NCBI RefSeq assembly: GCF_019175385.1
Contig: NC_083345.1
Coordinates: forward strand, 118,051,657-118,115,656
DNA: 64,000 bases
Direction: 5' to 3'
DNA from: Lycium barbarum
Taxonomy: Eukaryota; Streptophyta; Magnoliopsida; Solanales; Solanaceae
Shown here: in pieces, positions 46,587 through 59,051 of the stretch
Numbering within the stretch: the first letter of the stretch is position 1
Layout: every line of letters begins with the position of its first letter
The notes under the pieces: generated by a model
Told to the model about the DNA's origin: nothing
What the model saw: only the letters and a program-made list of their open reading frames with translations
The model's database searches: none
Made by a program: the position numbers and the translations under genes

Positions 46587-49500
46587 TTGGTGGAATTAGA
46601 TATGACAGAATTCGATGTTATTATGGGCATGGATTGGTTAGCCTCTTGTTATGCTAACGTTGACTGTCAGAAAAAGGTAGTCCGCTTCCAATTTCCACGG
46701 GAACCAGTTATAGAATGGGTAGGAAATACAGCATCGCCGAGGGGTAAGTTTATTTCATACCTCAAGGGCAGGAAAATGATTCAGAAAGGGTATATTTATC
46801 ATCTAGTTCGCGTGCATGATATTAAAGCGGAAACACCTACTCTCCAGTCAGTCCCAGTAGTCAATGAATTTCCAGATGTATTTCCGGACGAGCTTCCAGG
46901 TCTTCCATCTGAACGGCAGATAGAATTCATGATAGATGTGCTACCAGATACTCAGCCTATATCTATTCCTCCTTACAGAATGGCACCTGCGGAATTGAAG
47001 GAATTGAAGGAGCAGCTGAAGGACTTATTAGAGAAAGGCTTCATCAGACCTAGTACATCACCTACCGGTATTGTTCGTAAGGAAGAAAGATGGATCGCTA
47101 AGGATGTGCATTGATTACAGACAGCTGAAAAAGGTGACCATAAAGAATAAATATCCCCTCCCCCGGATCGATGATTTATTTGACCAATTGCAGGGTGCTA
47201 AATATTTCTCGAAGATAGATTTGCGTTCGGGCTATCATTAGGTGCGAGTAAGAGAGGCAGATATTCCAAATACTGTGTTCAGGACCCGATATGGGCACTA
47301 TGAGTTCAGGGTAATGTATTTTGGGCTGACCAACACACCAACAGTATTTATGGATTTAATGAATCGGATATTCAGGCCGTTTCTAGACATGTTCGTGATT
47401 GTGTTTATTGATGATATTCTGGTTTATTCACGATCAGAAGAAGAGCATTCAGATCATCTGAGGACAGTACTCGGAACACTCCGGCAACAGAAATTATATG
47501 CTAAGTTCTCCAACTATGAATTCTGGTTGACTTCAGTGGCATTCTTGGGGCATATCGTCGGAGCAGATGGTATTCGGGTTGATACACAGAAGATCGAGGC
47601 CGTAAAGAATTGGCCTAGGCCTACGACACCTACTGAGGTACGTAGTTTTCTGGGACTAGCAGGGTATTACAGGAGATTTGTGGAGATTTTTGCTTCAATT
47701 GTAGCACCGTTAACGAAGCTAACTCAGAAGGCAGCAAAATTCCAATGGATCGATGCTTGTGAACGCAACTTCCAGTTGTTGAAGGAAAAGTTGATTACAG
47801 CTCCAGTTCTAACTCTTCCCGAGGGGCCAGACGGGTATGTCAGTTATTGTGATGCTTCCGGTGTTGGGATAGGTTGTGTATTAATGCAGCATGACAGAGT
47901 TATAGCCTATGCCTCCCGGCAGCTCAGACCGCACGAAAGAAATTATCCTACTCATGATCTGGAATTAGCAGCGGTAATTCATGCTTTGAAGATATGGCGG
48001 CACTACTTATATGGGGTTCATGTTGATATTTATACAGATCACAAAAGCCTTCAGTACATCTTTAAGCAAAAGGAGCTTAATTTGAGGCAAAGGAGATGGC
48101 TCGAGTTGTTGAAAGATTATGATGTTCACATTTTATATCATCCTGGGAAAGCCAATGTTGTAGCAGATGCACTTAGCCGTAAATCTATGGGAAGCTTGAC
48201 CGACGTGTAGCCAGGAAAGAAAGAACTAGTTCGTGAAATTCATCAGCTAGCCAGTCTTGGAGTCCGTTTGGCCGATTCTGGCAATACTGGGGTTTCTGTC
48301 GGAAAAGTTGTTGAATCCTCTATTATGGAAGAAGTAAAACGACACCAATACAAGGATCCTATTCTGACACGGTACAGAGATGCAGCCCTTGATAAAGAGA
48401 GGACCCAGTTCGAGATTACACCCGACGGAGTATTATTATGTAGAGGCAGGTTATGTGTACCTGATGTTGCAGGGATGCGGCGGCAGATTATGGGAGAAGC
48501 ACATTATGCTCGGTATTCTGTTCATCCGGGATCAACAAAAATGTATCATGACCTCAGGTGCTTATATTGGTGGGATGGTATGAAAAGAGATATCGCAGAG
48601 TTCGTTGCTCAGTGCCCAAATTGCCAACAGGTTAAGATTGAGCATCAGAAGCCTAGTGGGTTGTTAGAAGAAATGGATTTCATTACAGGTTTACCACGTA
48701 CTCCATGGAAATATGATTCCATATGGGTTATTGTTGATAGGCCGACAAAATCAGCCCACTTTTTTTCCAGTCAGGACTACCTATTCGGCTGAGGACTATG
48801 CAAAGTTATATATTAAAGAAATAGTAAGGCTTCACGGAGTCCCTACATCTATTATAACCGACAGGGGTTCCTAGTTTACGGCTAACTTCTGGAGATCGTT
48901 TCAAGAAGGATTCGGAACCCAGGTAAGACTTAGTACCGCTTTTCACCCGCAGTCTGACGGACAGGCCGAGCGAACTATTCAGACACTTGAAGATATGCTA
49001 CGGGCCTGCGTTATTGACTTCAAGGGTAGCTGGGATGACCATTTTCCACTTATTGAATTCGCTTATAATAATAGCTACCACTCCAGCATCCAGATGGCGC
49101 CGTATGAGGCTATATATGGTAGAAAATGCAGGTCACTGATTGGCTGGTTCGATGTTGGCGAAACCAAGTTAATTGGCCCAGATATGATCCAGCAACCAGT
49201 TGATAAGGTGAAACTCATTCGGGAACGGTTATTAGCAGCCCAGAGTCGACAGAAATCATATGCAGACAATCGACGTCGACACTTGGAGTTCCAGATTGGT
49301 GATTGGGTATTTCTGAAGGTGTCACCTATGAAGGGTGTTATGAGATTCGGCAGAAAAGGAAAGCTCAGTCCGAGATACATTGGACCTTATCAGATTGTTC
49401 GAAAGATAGGCAAGGTCGCCTACGAGTTAGACTTACCATCCGATTTGAAAGCAGTACATCTGGTATTTCACGTGTCAATGCTCCGCGAATGTGTTGGTGA

Positions 49501-49738
49501 CCCTTCCAAAATATTTCCCATAGATGATATCCAGGTAACAGAGGAGCTGTTCTACGAAAAGCAGCCGATAGCCATCTTGGATCGTCTGGTAAGGAGACTG
49601 TGTACTAAAGATGTGGCTTCTGTGAAGGTATTGTGGCGGAACAATAACAGGGAAGAGGTGACCTGGGAAGCTAAAGAAGAGAAGAAGAAGAAGTACCCTC
49701 ACTTGTTTCCGATACCTACAGGTAATTTAAATTTCTGA
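46587..49738 (+). pseudogene. Tekay-like pol (RT-RNase H-integrase-chromodomain), internal region 1
   Basis: Protease end and linker, then RT from about 46900 ([11 protein letters not shown]). An 8-bp loss at about 47072 shifts the frame before the LFVRKK-type block. TAG at 47239 in SGYHxVRV. The RT active site FIDDILVYS is at about 47405-47430; the RNase H Asp of IYTDHKS (about 48035) is kept. TAG at 48208. Integrase zinc finger HYARYSVH...CPNC is intact; 36 nt (12 residues) are missing at about 48674 and a T7 run (48760-48766) shifts the frame; TAG at 48872. The last frame (48995-49738) has the integrase C-terminus and a chromodomain (VLWRNNNREEVTWE). Confidence 0.92.
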
Positions 49739-49850
49739 ATTGGTTTTGTTGATTGATAGGTGAATTGTGTGTGATAGCTATAAAGGCAATTCCCCCGAAG
49801 TATTTATAAGAGCCTATAAGACTAATTTAACATTCGAGGTCGAATGTTCT

Positions 49851-49875
49851 AAAGGGGGGGGGGGGGGGGGGAGGA
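49851..49875 (+). other. Polypurine tract of internal region 1, with an 18-G run
   Basis: The tract aaa plus G18 (49854-49871) then aggag-type bases precedes LTR B. The sister tract at 57892-57905 is aaaggaggggaggatg, so the G run is an expansion. Confidence 0.85.
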
Positions 49876-52770
49876 TGTTATATCCCGTATTTTTATATGT
49901 CGAGTTATTCGCAAGAGAATCGACTCAAGTTAAAGACGGGATCATTTTCGGGCACGAAATAGAAATCTTTAATTTTCGGTTTCTATTGGAACATGAATTA
50001 TTTATAAATTTTACTTAGTGTAAAAATATTAATGGAAAGTTGGGATTAATTTACCATGATTGGATTATTAAGTGGGGATTAAGATTTAAATTTTCACTAA
50101 ACAAGTCATTAGTGCACAAAGTGGGCCCCACCAAGACATGTGGCCAAATTTAATTGGCTCAAGCCTTGGGTGGGCAACGTGTCCAGCCCATGAGCTGCAT
50201 ATGAATGGGCAAATGATGACTCACAAGTCCACCCAAACCCTCATTTCATCTTCCACAACAAGCTAGAGAGAGAGAGAGAAGACACAAGCCATGGCATTCG
50301 GCCATGGCTAAGAAAAATGGAGGCTCAATTTGTTGATAAACAAAATCAGATTTTCCAAGTATTCCAGCCGTTGAGAAGGTGCTTAATAACGTGGAGTAGT
50401 CATTTGGAGCAACAAGAACAAGTATTAGTTCATTTCACAAATTCTAGCCAAGTGGAGAAGCCAACTTGTTTAGGTAAGAGTTGATCATTTTTCTATGTGT
50501 TTGATGATGAAGTTGGACGTGTGGGGAATATGTAAATTGTATGTGTGAAATTATGTGTGTTGATGTTGAAGCATGGTTGGAGCCATGAAATTATTTGTGT
50601 TGATGTTGGAGTATTGTTGTAACTTGGTAAACATGAATTGAGTCTATGAAATTGTGTATGTTAATGATGGAATGTTGTTGAAGCCGGAGGGGCTGTTTTA
50701 TTTGAAAATGGTGGGCTGATTTGAATCAATATTTTGGTTGTTGATATCATGGATTATGCGATGAGAATGAAGGAATTTAATAGTTAGAGTTGGAGTTAAA
50801 TTTATTGTGAGTTGTTGTGAGGATTATTGTGGTAATAATGTAGCTTTCTTGCATATGAATAGATGATGTAATTTCCGTGTGACTGCTGCTGTATTTCACT
50901 GAAATTTACTGAAAAGATTGCATGAAATAAGGTATAAGAGGTGTATATGGGCTGCTTGGTGTATTGTAAGTGTTCGTTAGAATTTCGGGCATCATTATGT
51001 TATAGTTGGGGGCTGTTTTGATATGTTGTTGTTCTTGTTGAAATAAATGAATTGAAGATATGGTTGTATCCATATGTTATTGTTGGTATTTCTGTGTCAA
51101 CAGGAGAGCAATTGGAAATTCGGATAGGCGAATATATAGGGGAAATGCCGCCGAAATTTCTATACACAAGTGCTAGCTTAGGACTGAATTCCTAAGTACT
51201 TGTAGCTAACGTTTGATATTTAATGACGTTATTGTAGATCTTGGGGAGCCCGAGACTTGAGTTGGGATTAGCTTAGGCAGAGAGCAAGGTATGTAAAGCC
51301 TAACCTTTCTTTCTTTTGGCATGTCCTAGTTGCAAGTAAGTTATGATATGAGCCTCGAGGTAATTCTATTCATAAGATTCGAGCATGCCGACTAATTTTA
51401 TTCACTTCTTAATGTTAATATTCCTAATATAGTCGAGTTATGGTTCTTGTGCTTTTTTTTATGATTGGATAATACATGTGGGTAAAGAATTTTTATTCCT
51501 AAAAGCTTTATGTCGAATAATGTCCATAACTTTCTTAGACGAGCTCGGATCACTCCGAAACATTCTTAGAGAGTTCTAAGCAGTATTATTATTGTAACTT
51601 TCGTAGGGGGCTCGGATTGGGTTGCTACTCATCCGTGGTTCCCGAGACTTACCTTTGTATGACTCCAACGACTTTTGAAAGGATTTCACTTGATTATTGT
51701 CTTAACCCTCGAGCGTCAGTTAGTTTACTTATTTGTTGAGTCTAAAATAATAATGTTTTTAAATTGCATATAGTTTCTCACTATTCTGCTCGTGCATACT
51801 GCTATTATATCGTTCGCCGAGTCCCAGGACGATTTTGTCATCGTGCGCACTATGTTATATTTGGCAGTATGATGTGTTACAGTTCGCCGAGCCACTCACT
51901 AAAGGGCCGGGTACCGCTTATATACGGCGTTATGATGTGTTATGGCATATGATGTGCTATGATGTTATGATGTATTTCGGAGATGTACGGAGATATGAAA
52001 TCTTCTAGAGTATGATGTGTTGTGGCGCCAGCGTCGGAGTGGCGATCACGTTACTGAGCCTATGCATGATTTATTTTATATATGCATCATCTGTGTTTAA
52101 AAAAAATGAGCTTTTTGGTGTACTGATTTCTGTACTCATTTACCATACTTCTTATTTCCGTTATGATCTTGATTATTGTATTTCATGCTTTATATATTCA
52201 GCATATATTTCGTACTAACCCCCTTTCTTTGGGGGCTGCGTTTCATGCCCGCAGGTACAGACGCTCATTGTGGTAATCCGCCAGCCTAGGATACCTATTC
52301 TGCTACTTTGGAGTGCTCCTTTGATCCGGAGCCCATACTTTTGGTACAGATCTTTTGTTGCATATATTTATGTATATATATGACCATTTGGGGGTACGGC
52401 GGGGCCCTGTCCCGTCATATGTTTCTGTTGTTATTCGTAGAGGCCTGTAGACATATATGTGGGTCATGGGTCGTTATTGTTCAGTTATGTCTGTGCGATT
52501 TGCGTCTTAAGCGGTTCTATTTGCCGTGACAGCCTTAGCGGCTTGTGCGTATGTATATATATTTGGGTGATATGTTTTACGACAGCCTTGCCGGCTTCTG
52601 TGTGATACATTTGTTATATGTGACCGCTTAAGACGACATATGCCCTTCGTATCTGTATAAATAATGTATACTGAATATGGGTAAGTCATTTGTATGCCGA
52701 TTTGGTAAGCAAGTGTGTATGGGTGTCCAGCTCGGGCACTAGTTACGTCCCACGGGGTTGGGTCGTGACA
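49876..52770 (+). repeat. Tekay-like LTR B, shared central LTR
   Basis: 2895 bp, TG...CA. Serves as 3' LTR for internal 1 and 5' LTR for internal 2; PBS aactggtatcagagc at 52771-52785 is the canonical initiator-tRNA-Met form, better preserved than after LTR A. Confidence 0.92.
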
Positions 52771-52973
52771 AAACTGGTATCAGAGCGGTTTGTCCTCGGA
52801 ATGTCTACAAGCCGTGTCTAGTAGAGTCTTGTTTATCGGTGTGTTGTGCACCACATCTATAAACAGGAAGCTACAAGACATTTAAGGTGTTACCTTTCTT
52901 TCGATCTTAGATCGTGCGATAGAGTTGTACTATTAGGATGGTTCGTTTCTGACCGATTGTTATGTTTACAGTG

Positions 52974-54776
52974 ATGCCTCCGAAGAAGGCGACGGCTTCC
53001 CAGAAGGGCAAAGCAGTAGCAGGAGAGACCAGTCAGATTCAGAGAGTCACTCGGGCCCGTGCCCAGACTATGCCCGAGATTGCGCCCCAGTCAGTGGGCT
53101 CTGCTACGCCATCACCATCATAGAAGCCTAGGACAGCAGCCGCTGCCACCATGGATCAGGGGGCGGCTCCACCATCAGCTCCGGAGGCTCCAGCGCCCGA
53201 GCCTCCAGCTCCTCAGCCAGGGGCAGAGGACAGGGCGATGAGAGATGTCGTACAGTTGTTGACGAGACTAGTAGCAGTGCAGGCACGCAGACGCGGGCTA
53301 GGGGGTGATAATGTGGATAGACATGACAGTTTGATAGTTCCTGATTTCTTGACATGTAATCCCCCAGATTTCTACGAGTCCTAGCCCGAGGAGGATCCCC
53401 AGGAGTTTATTCGACAGATGCAGCGTACGCTGAGATTAGTCAGATCTTCGGAGATCGAGTCTGTCGAGCTGGCTTCACATCGGTTGCGTGACGTAGCTAT
53501 CAACTGGTATGAGTCTTGGGAGCTATCTAGAGGCGAGGGTGCACCTCTAGCGGTGTGGGACGAGTTTACAATAGCCTTTCTCGGCCATTTTCTACCTCCA
53601 GAGTTGCGGCGAGCGAGGGTTGACAGATTCTTACAGTTGAGATAGAGGGGCAGAAGTGTTCGAGAGTATAGCCTAGAGTTTGACTCTCTGGCTAGATATG
53701 CGCCCACCATTATAGCTGATATGGCTGACAGGATGCATCGGTACGTGATGGGGTTGGATCATTATTTGGTTGACAGTTGTATGGCGGTGGCATCCCAGCC
53801 CGGGATGGATATTGCTCGGGTGCAGGCGTACGCACAAGGAATGGAGGATCGACATAGAAGGCGCCAGCCCGATAGAGATCGTGATAGGAGGCAGCCCAAG
53901 AGGGCCAGATCAGCCGGTTATTCTGGGGAGTCTCGAGGTGGGCAGCCTCAGCAGCAGTTTAGCAGATATCCTCCTTAGCAAGGCCGGAGTATACATCCCC
54001 AGTCTACATGCAGACGATTCGATGGTGCAGGGCACTCAGGAGCAGGCCAGAGTTCTAGAGCCTCGGGTTCGCAGGTGAGCAGGGGTTCCAGTCAGGCGAG
54101 GCCACCTATGCCTCGATGTTCTCATTGTGGGAGGTCTCACCCAGGGGAGTGCTATCGTTCTACGGGTGCCTATTTTTCTTGTGGCCGCCAAGGCCATATT
54201 ATGAGAGATTGTCTGTTAGCGGGTGGTTCCGGTGGTGCAGCTCAGCCTACGGGGTCAGTTGTTGGTTCGTCTTCCACTTCTGTAGCTATGCGCCCTATGG
54301 GGCGGGGTATGCAAGCACCAGCGGGCCGCGGTAGAGGTCGTGGCAGAGTTTCTGAGTCTAGCGGTCCCTCGAACCGCATATATGCCTTGGCCACCCGACA
54401 GGATCAGGAGGCTCTACCAAATGTAGTTACAGGTACATTATTGGTCTTCTCCCGAGATGTATATGCATTAATAGACCCAGGTTCTACTTTATCATATATT
54501 TCTCCCCTTGTCGCTAGTAAAATTAGGATAACACCTGAACCGATAGAACCGTTCGAGATAGCTACACTGGTCAGGGATTTTATTATAGCAAGACAGGTAT
54601 ATAAGGATTGTTCTGTAATTATATGTGGCTGTTGCACAAAGGCCGATTTGGTGGAATTAGATATGACAGAATTCGATGTTATTATGGGCATGGATTGGTT
54701 AGCCTCTTGTTATGCTAACGTTGACTGTCAGAAAAAGGTAGTCCGTTTATTTCATACCTCAAGGCCAGGAAGATGA
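52974..54776 (+). pseudogene. Tekay-like gag-protease, internal region 2
   Basis: Same start (MPPKKAT) and the same in-frame TAG codons as copy 1 (53121, 53382, 53643), plus a private one at 53976. From 54075 to 54776 a 233-residue frame holds both knuckles (CSHCGRSHPGEC intact; YFSCGRQGHIMRDC with Tyr for the first Cys), then the protease [14 protein letters not shown] and [11 protein letters not shown] 64-bp loss near 54746, relative to copy 1, shifts the end of this frame. Confidence 0.9.
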
Positions 54777-57700
54777 TTCAGAAAGGGTATATTTATCATC
54801 TGGTTCGCGTGCATGATATGAAAGCGGAAACACCTACTCTCCAGTTAGTCCCAGTAGTCAATGAATTTCGAAATGTATTTTCGAACGAGCTTCCAGGTCT
54901 TCCACCTAAACGAGAGATAGAATTCATGATAGATGTACTGCCAGATACTCATCCTATATCTATTCCTCCTTACAGAATGGCACCTACGGAATTGAAGGAA
55001 TTGAAGGAGCAGCTGAAGGACTTATTAGAGAAAGGCTTCATCAGACCTAGTACATCACCTTGGGGAGCACCGGTATTATTCGTAAGGAAGAAATATGGAT
55101 CGCTACGGATGTGTATTGATTACAGACAGCTGAATAAGGTGACCGTAAAGAATAAATATCCCCTCCCCTGGATTGATGATTTATTTGACCAATTGCAGGG
55201 TGCTAAATATTTCTCGAAGATAGATTTGCGTTCGGGCTATCATCAGGTGCGAGTAAGAGAGGCAGATATTCCAAAGACTGCGTTCAGGACCCGATATGGG
55301 CACTATGAGTTCAGGGTAATGTCTTTCGGGCTGACCAACGCACCAGCAGTATTTATGGATTTAATGAATCGGATATTCAGGCCGTTTCTAGACATGTTCG
55401 TGATTGTGTTTATTGATGATATTCTGGTTTATTCACGATTAGAAGAAGAGCATTCAGATCATCTGAGGACAGTACTCGGAACATTTCGGCAACAGAAATT
55501 ATATGCTAAGTTCTCCAACTGTGAATTATGGTTGACTTCAGTGGCATTCTTGGGGCATATCGTCGGAGCAGATGGTATTCGGGTTGATATACAGAAGATC
55601 GAGGCCGTAAACAATTGGCCTAGGCCTACGACACCTACTGAGGTACGTAGTTTTCTGGGACTAGCAGGGTATTACAGGAGATTTGTGGAGATTTTTGCTT
55701 CAATTGCAGCACCGTTAACGAAACTGACTCAGAAGGCAGCAATATTCCAGTGGATCGATGCTTGTGAACGCAGCTTCCAGTTGTTGAAGGAAAAGTTGAT
55801 TACAGCTCCAGTTCTAACTCTTCCCGAGGGGCCAGACGGGTATGTCATTTATTGTGATGCTTCCGGTGTTGGGATAGGTTGTGTGTTAATGCAGCATGGC
55901 AGAGTTATAGCCTATGCCTCCCGGCAGCTCAGACCGCACGAAAGAAATTATCCTACTCATGATCTGGAATTAGCAGCGGTAATTCATGCTTTGAAGATAT
56001 GGCGGCACTACTTATATGGGGTTCATGTTGATATTTATACAAATCACAAAAGCCTTCAGTACATCTTTAAGAAAAATGAGTTGAATTTGAGGCAAAGGAG
56101 ATGGCTCGAGTTGTTGAAAGATTATGATGTTGTCATTTTATATCATCCTGGGAAAGCCAATGTTGTAGCAGATGCATTTAGCCAAAAATCTATGGGCAGC
56201 TTGACCGACGTGCAGCCAGGAAAGAAAGAAATAGTTCGTAAAATTCATCAGCTAGCCAGTCTTGGAGTCCGTTTGGCCGATTCTGGCAATACTGGGGTTT
56301 CTGTCGGAAAAGTTGCTAAATCCTCTATTATGGAAGAAGTAAAACGACACCAATACGAGGATCATATTCTAGCACGGTACAGAGATGCAGCCCTTGATAA
56401 AGAGAGGACCCAGTTCGAGATTACACCCGACGGAGTATTATTATGTAGAGGCAGGTTATGTGTACCTGATGTTGCAGGGCTGCGGCGGCAGATTATGGGA
56501 GAGGCACATTATGCTAGGTATTCTGTTCATCCGGGATCAATAAAAATGTATCATGACCTCAGGTGCTTATATTGGTGGGATGGTATGAAAAGAGATATCG
56601 CAGAGTTCGTTGCTCAGTGCCCAAATTGCCAACAGGTTAAGATTGAGCATCAGAAGCCTGGTGGGTTGTTACAAGAAATGGAAATTCCGACTTGGAAGTG
56701 GGAAGCGATTAATATGGATTTCATTACAGGTTTACCACGTACTCCATGGAAATATGATTCCATATGGGTTATTGTTGATAGGCCGACAAAATCAGCCCAC
56801 TTTTTTTCCAGTCAGGACTACCTATTCGGCTGAGGACTATGCAAAGTTATATATTAAAGAAATAGTAAGGCTTCACGGAGTCCCTACATCTATTATAACC
56901 GACAGGGGTTCCCAGTTTACGGCTAACTTCTGGAGATCGTTTCAAGAAGGATTCGGAACCCAGGTAAGACTTAGTACAGCTTTTCACCCGTAGTCTGACG
57001 GACAGGCCGAGCGAACTATTCAGACACTTGAAGATATGCTACGGGCCTGCGTTATTGACTTCAAGGGTAGCTGGGATGACCATTTTCCACTTATTGAATT
57101 CGCTTATAATAATAGCTACCACTCCAGCATCCAGATGGCGCCGTATGAGGCTATATATGGTAGAAAATGCAGGTCACCGATTGGCTGGTTCGATGTTGGC
57201 GAAACCAAGTTAATTGGCCCAGATATGATCCAGCAACCAGTTGATAAGGTGAAACTCATTCGGGAACGGTTATTAGCAGCCCAGAGTCGACAGAAATCAT
57301 ATGCAGACAATCGACGTCGACACTTGGAGTTCCAGATTGGTGATTGGGTATTTCTGAAGGTGTCACCTATGAAGGGTGTTATGAGATTCGGCAGAAAAGG
57401 AAAGCTCAGTCCGAGATACATTGGACCTTATCAGATTGTTCGAAAGATAGGCAAGGTCGCCTACGAGTTAGACTTACCATCCGATTTGAAAGCAGTACAT
57501 CCGGTATTTCACGTGTCAATGCTCCGCAAATGTTTTGGTGACCCTTCCAAAATATTTCCCATAGATGATATTCAGGTAACAGAGGAGCTGTCCTACGAAG
57601 AACAGCCGATAGCCATCTTGGATTGTCTGGTAAGGAGACTGTGTACTAAAGATGTGGCTTTTGTGAAGGTATTGAGGCGGAACAATAACAGGGAAGAGGT

Positions 57701-57779
57701 GACCTGGGAAGCTAAAAAAGAGAAGAAGAAGAAGTACCCTCACTTGTTTCCGATACCTACAGGTAATTTAAATTTCTGA
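54773..57779 (+). pseudogene. Tekay-like pol, internal region 2
   Basis: A 686-residue frame (54773-56833) covers the protease-RT linker, complete RT ([29 protein letters not shown]), RNase H and the integrase zinc finger and core start. RNase H has IYTNHKS, Asn where copy 1 has the conserved Asp. The T7 run (56801-56807) shifts the frame after KSAHF, as in copy 1. The core continues in another frame (56834-56990; [10 protein letters not shown]..., DRGSQFTANFWRSF), is stopped by TAG at 56991, and ends at 57036-57779 with the integrase C-terminus and a chromodomain. It is the better-preserved pol of the two, but still non-functional. Confidence 0.92.
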
Positions 57780-57905
57780 ATTGGTTATGTTGATTGATAG
57801 GTGAATTGTGTGTGATAGCTATAAAGGCAATTCCCCCGAAGTATTTATAAGACCCTATAAGACTAATTTAACATTCGAGGACGAATGTTCTAAAGGAGGG
57901 GAGGA

Positions 57906-58574
57906 TGTTATATCCCGTATTTTTATATGTCGAGTTATTCGCAAGAGAATCGACTCAAGTTAAAGACGGGATCATTTTCGGGCACGAAATAGAAATCTTT
58001 AATTTTCGGTTTCAATTGGAACATGAATTGTTTATAAATTTTACTTAGTGTAAAAATATTAATGGAAAGTTGAGATTAATTTACCATGATTAGATTATTA
58101 AGTGGGGATTAAGATTTAAATTTTCACTAAACAAGTCATTAGTGCACAAAGTGGGGCCCACCAAGACATGTGGCCAAATTAATTGGCTCAACACTTGGGT
58201 GGGCAACGTGTCCAGCCCATGAGCTGCATATGAATGGGCAAATGATGACTCACAAGTCCACCCAGACCCTCATTTCAGTTATGTCTGTGCGATTTGTGTC
58301 TTAAGCGGTTCCATTTGCTGTGACAACCTTAGCGGCTTATGCGTATGTATATGTATGTATATATATTTAGGTGATATGTTTTACGACAGCCTTGCCGGCT
58401 TCTGTGTGATACATTTGTTATATGTGACCACTTAAGACGACATCTGCCCTTCGTATCTGTGTAAATAATGTATACTGAATATGGGTAAGTCATCTGTATG
58501 CCGATTTGGTAAGCAAGTGTGTATGGGTGTCCAGCTCGGGCACTAGTTACGGCCCACGGGGTTGGGTCGTGAAA
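57906..58574 (+). repeat. Tekay-like LTR C, internally deleted
   Basis: Only 669 bp. The first about 370 bp match the start of LTR B and the last about 300 bp match its end; 2226 bp are missing between, with the joint at cctcatttca|gttatgtctg (about 58278) and a short shared ttca at both parental sides. The terminal dinucleotide is AA instead of CA. Confidence 0.88.
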
Positions 58575-59051
58575 ATTATGACCAGGCTTGTGATCCTTCT
58601 TGAGTATGCCATTAGTGCATTTATTACTGTTCTTAAGCCAGAAATTGGTTTTACAGTCAAAAACCATAGACCATTTTCTTTACCACCAGCCTATCAAATA
58701 GCCAGAAATACTGAATCCCAAGTTTCAGCCACTTTAAAACTGACCAAAGCTTCCTTGTTCAGTGGGGTTTCTTTTTATCCAAAATGGGCGTCTTATAACT
58801 CAGCAACTCATGGTTCTTCTGTCAAGATGGATGTAAATACTTATAAGAGGGATTCTGGTTTTAGTTTGAACAAACCTACAACTAGAAGACTCACTCCTGC
58901 TGAAATGAATGAAAAAAGGCAAAAGGGTTTGTGTTTCTTCTGTGATGAAAAATTTGTTCCTGGACACAAGTGTAACACTCATGAACAATTGTATATGTTA
59001 GAGGTGTGTGGAGAGGAGGAACCAGTAGGGGAAATGGATACTGAGGTTTAG
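58575..59051 (+). pseudogene. Reina-like gag, 3' part
   Basis: Picks up gag directly after the Tekay array: MTRLVILLEYAISAFI, KPEIGFTVKNHRPF, AYQIARNTESQ. It ends with a chromovirus-type knuckle, GLCFFCDEKFVPGHKC (about 58929-58976). The frame stops at TAG 59049. Confidence 0.88.

Larger units (their letters stand above)
41801..58574 (+). mobile_element. Tandem array of two Tekay-like chromoviruses sharing a central LTR
   Basis: Order: LTR A (41801-44711), internal 1 (44712-49875), LTR B (49876-52770), internal 2 (52771-57905), LTR C (57906-58574). Only the outer edges carry the duplication ATTAT (41796-41800; 58575-58579), so the array is a single insertion unit, not two independent insertions. 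LTRs begin TGTTATATCCCG and end GGGTCGTGACA (TGAAA at the outer right end). Both internal regions encode gag, protease, RT-RNase H, integrase and chromodomain, all broken. The gag of the Reina-like host reads through the insertion site without loss. Confidence 0.93.

Noticed and set aside
49075..49380. Minus-strand 101-residue frame, and its counterpart at 57116-57421
   Set aside because: Antisense shadow of the integrase C-terminal frame; conserved only because the two copies are near-identical.
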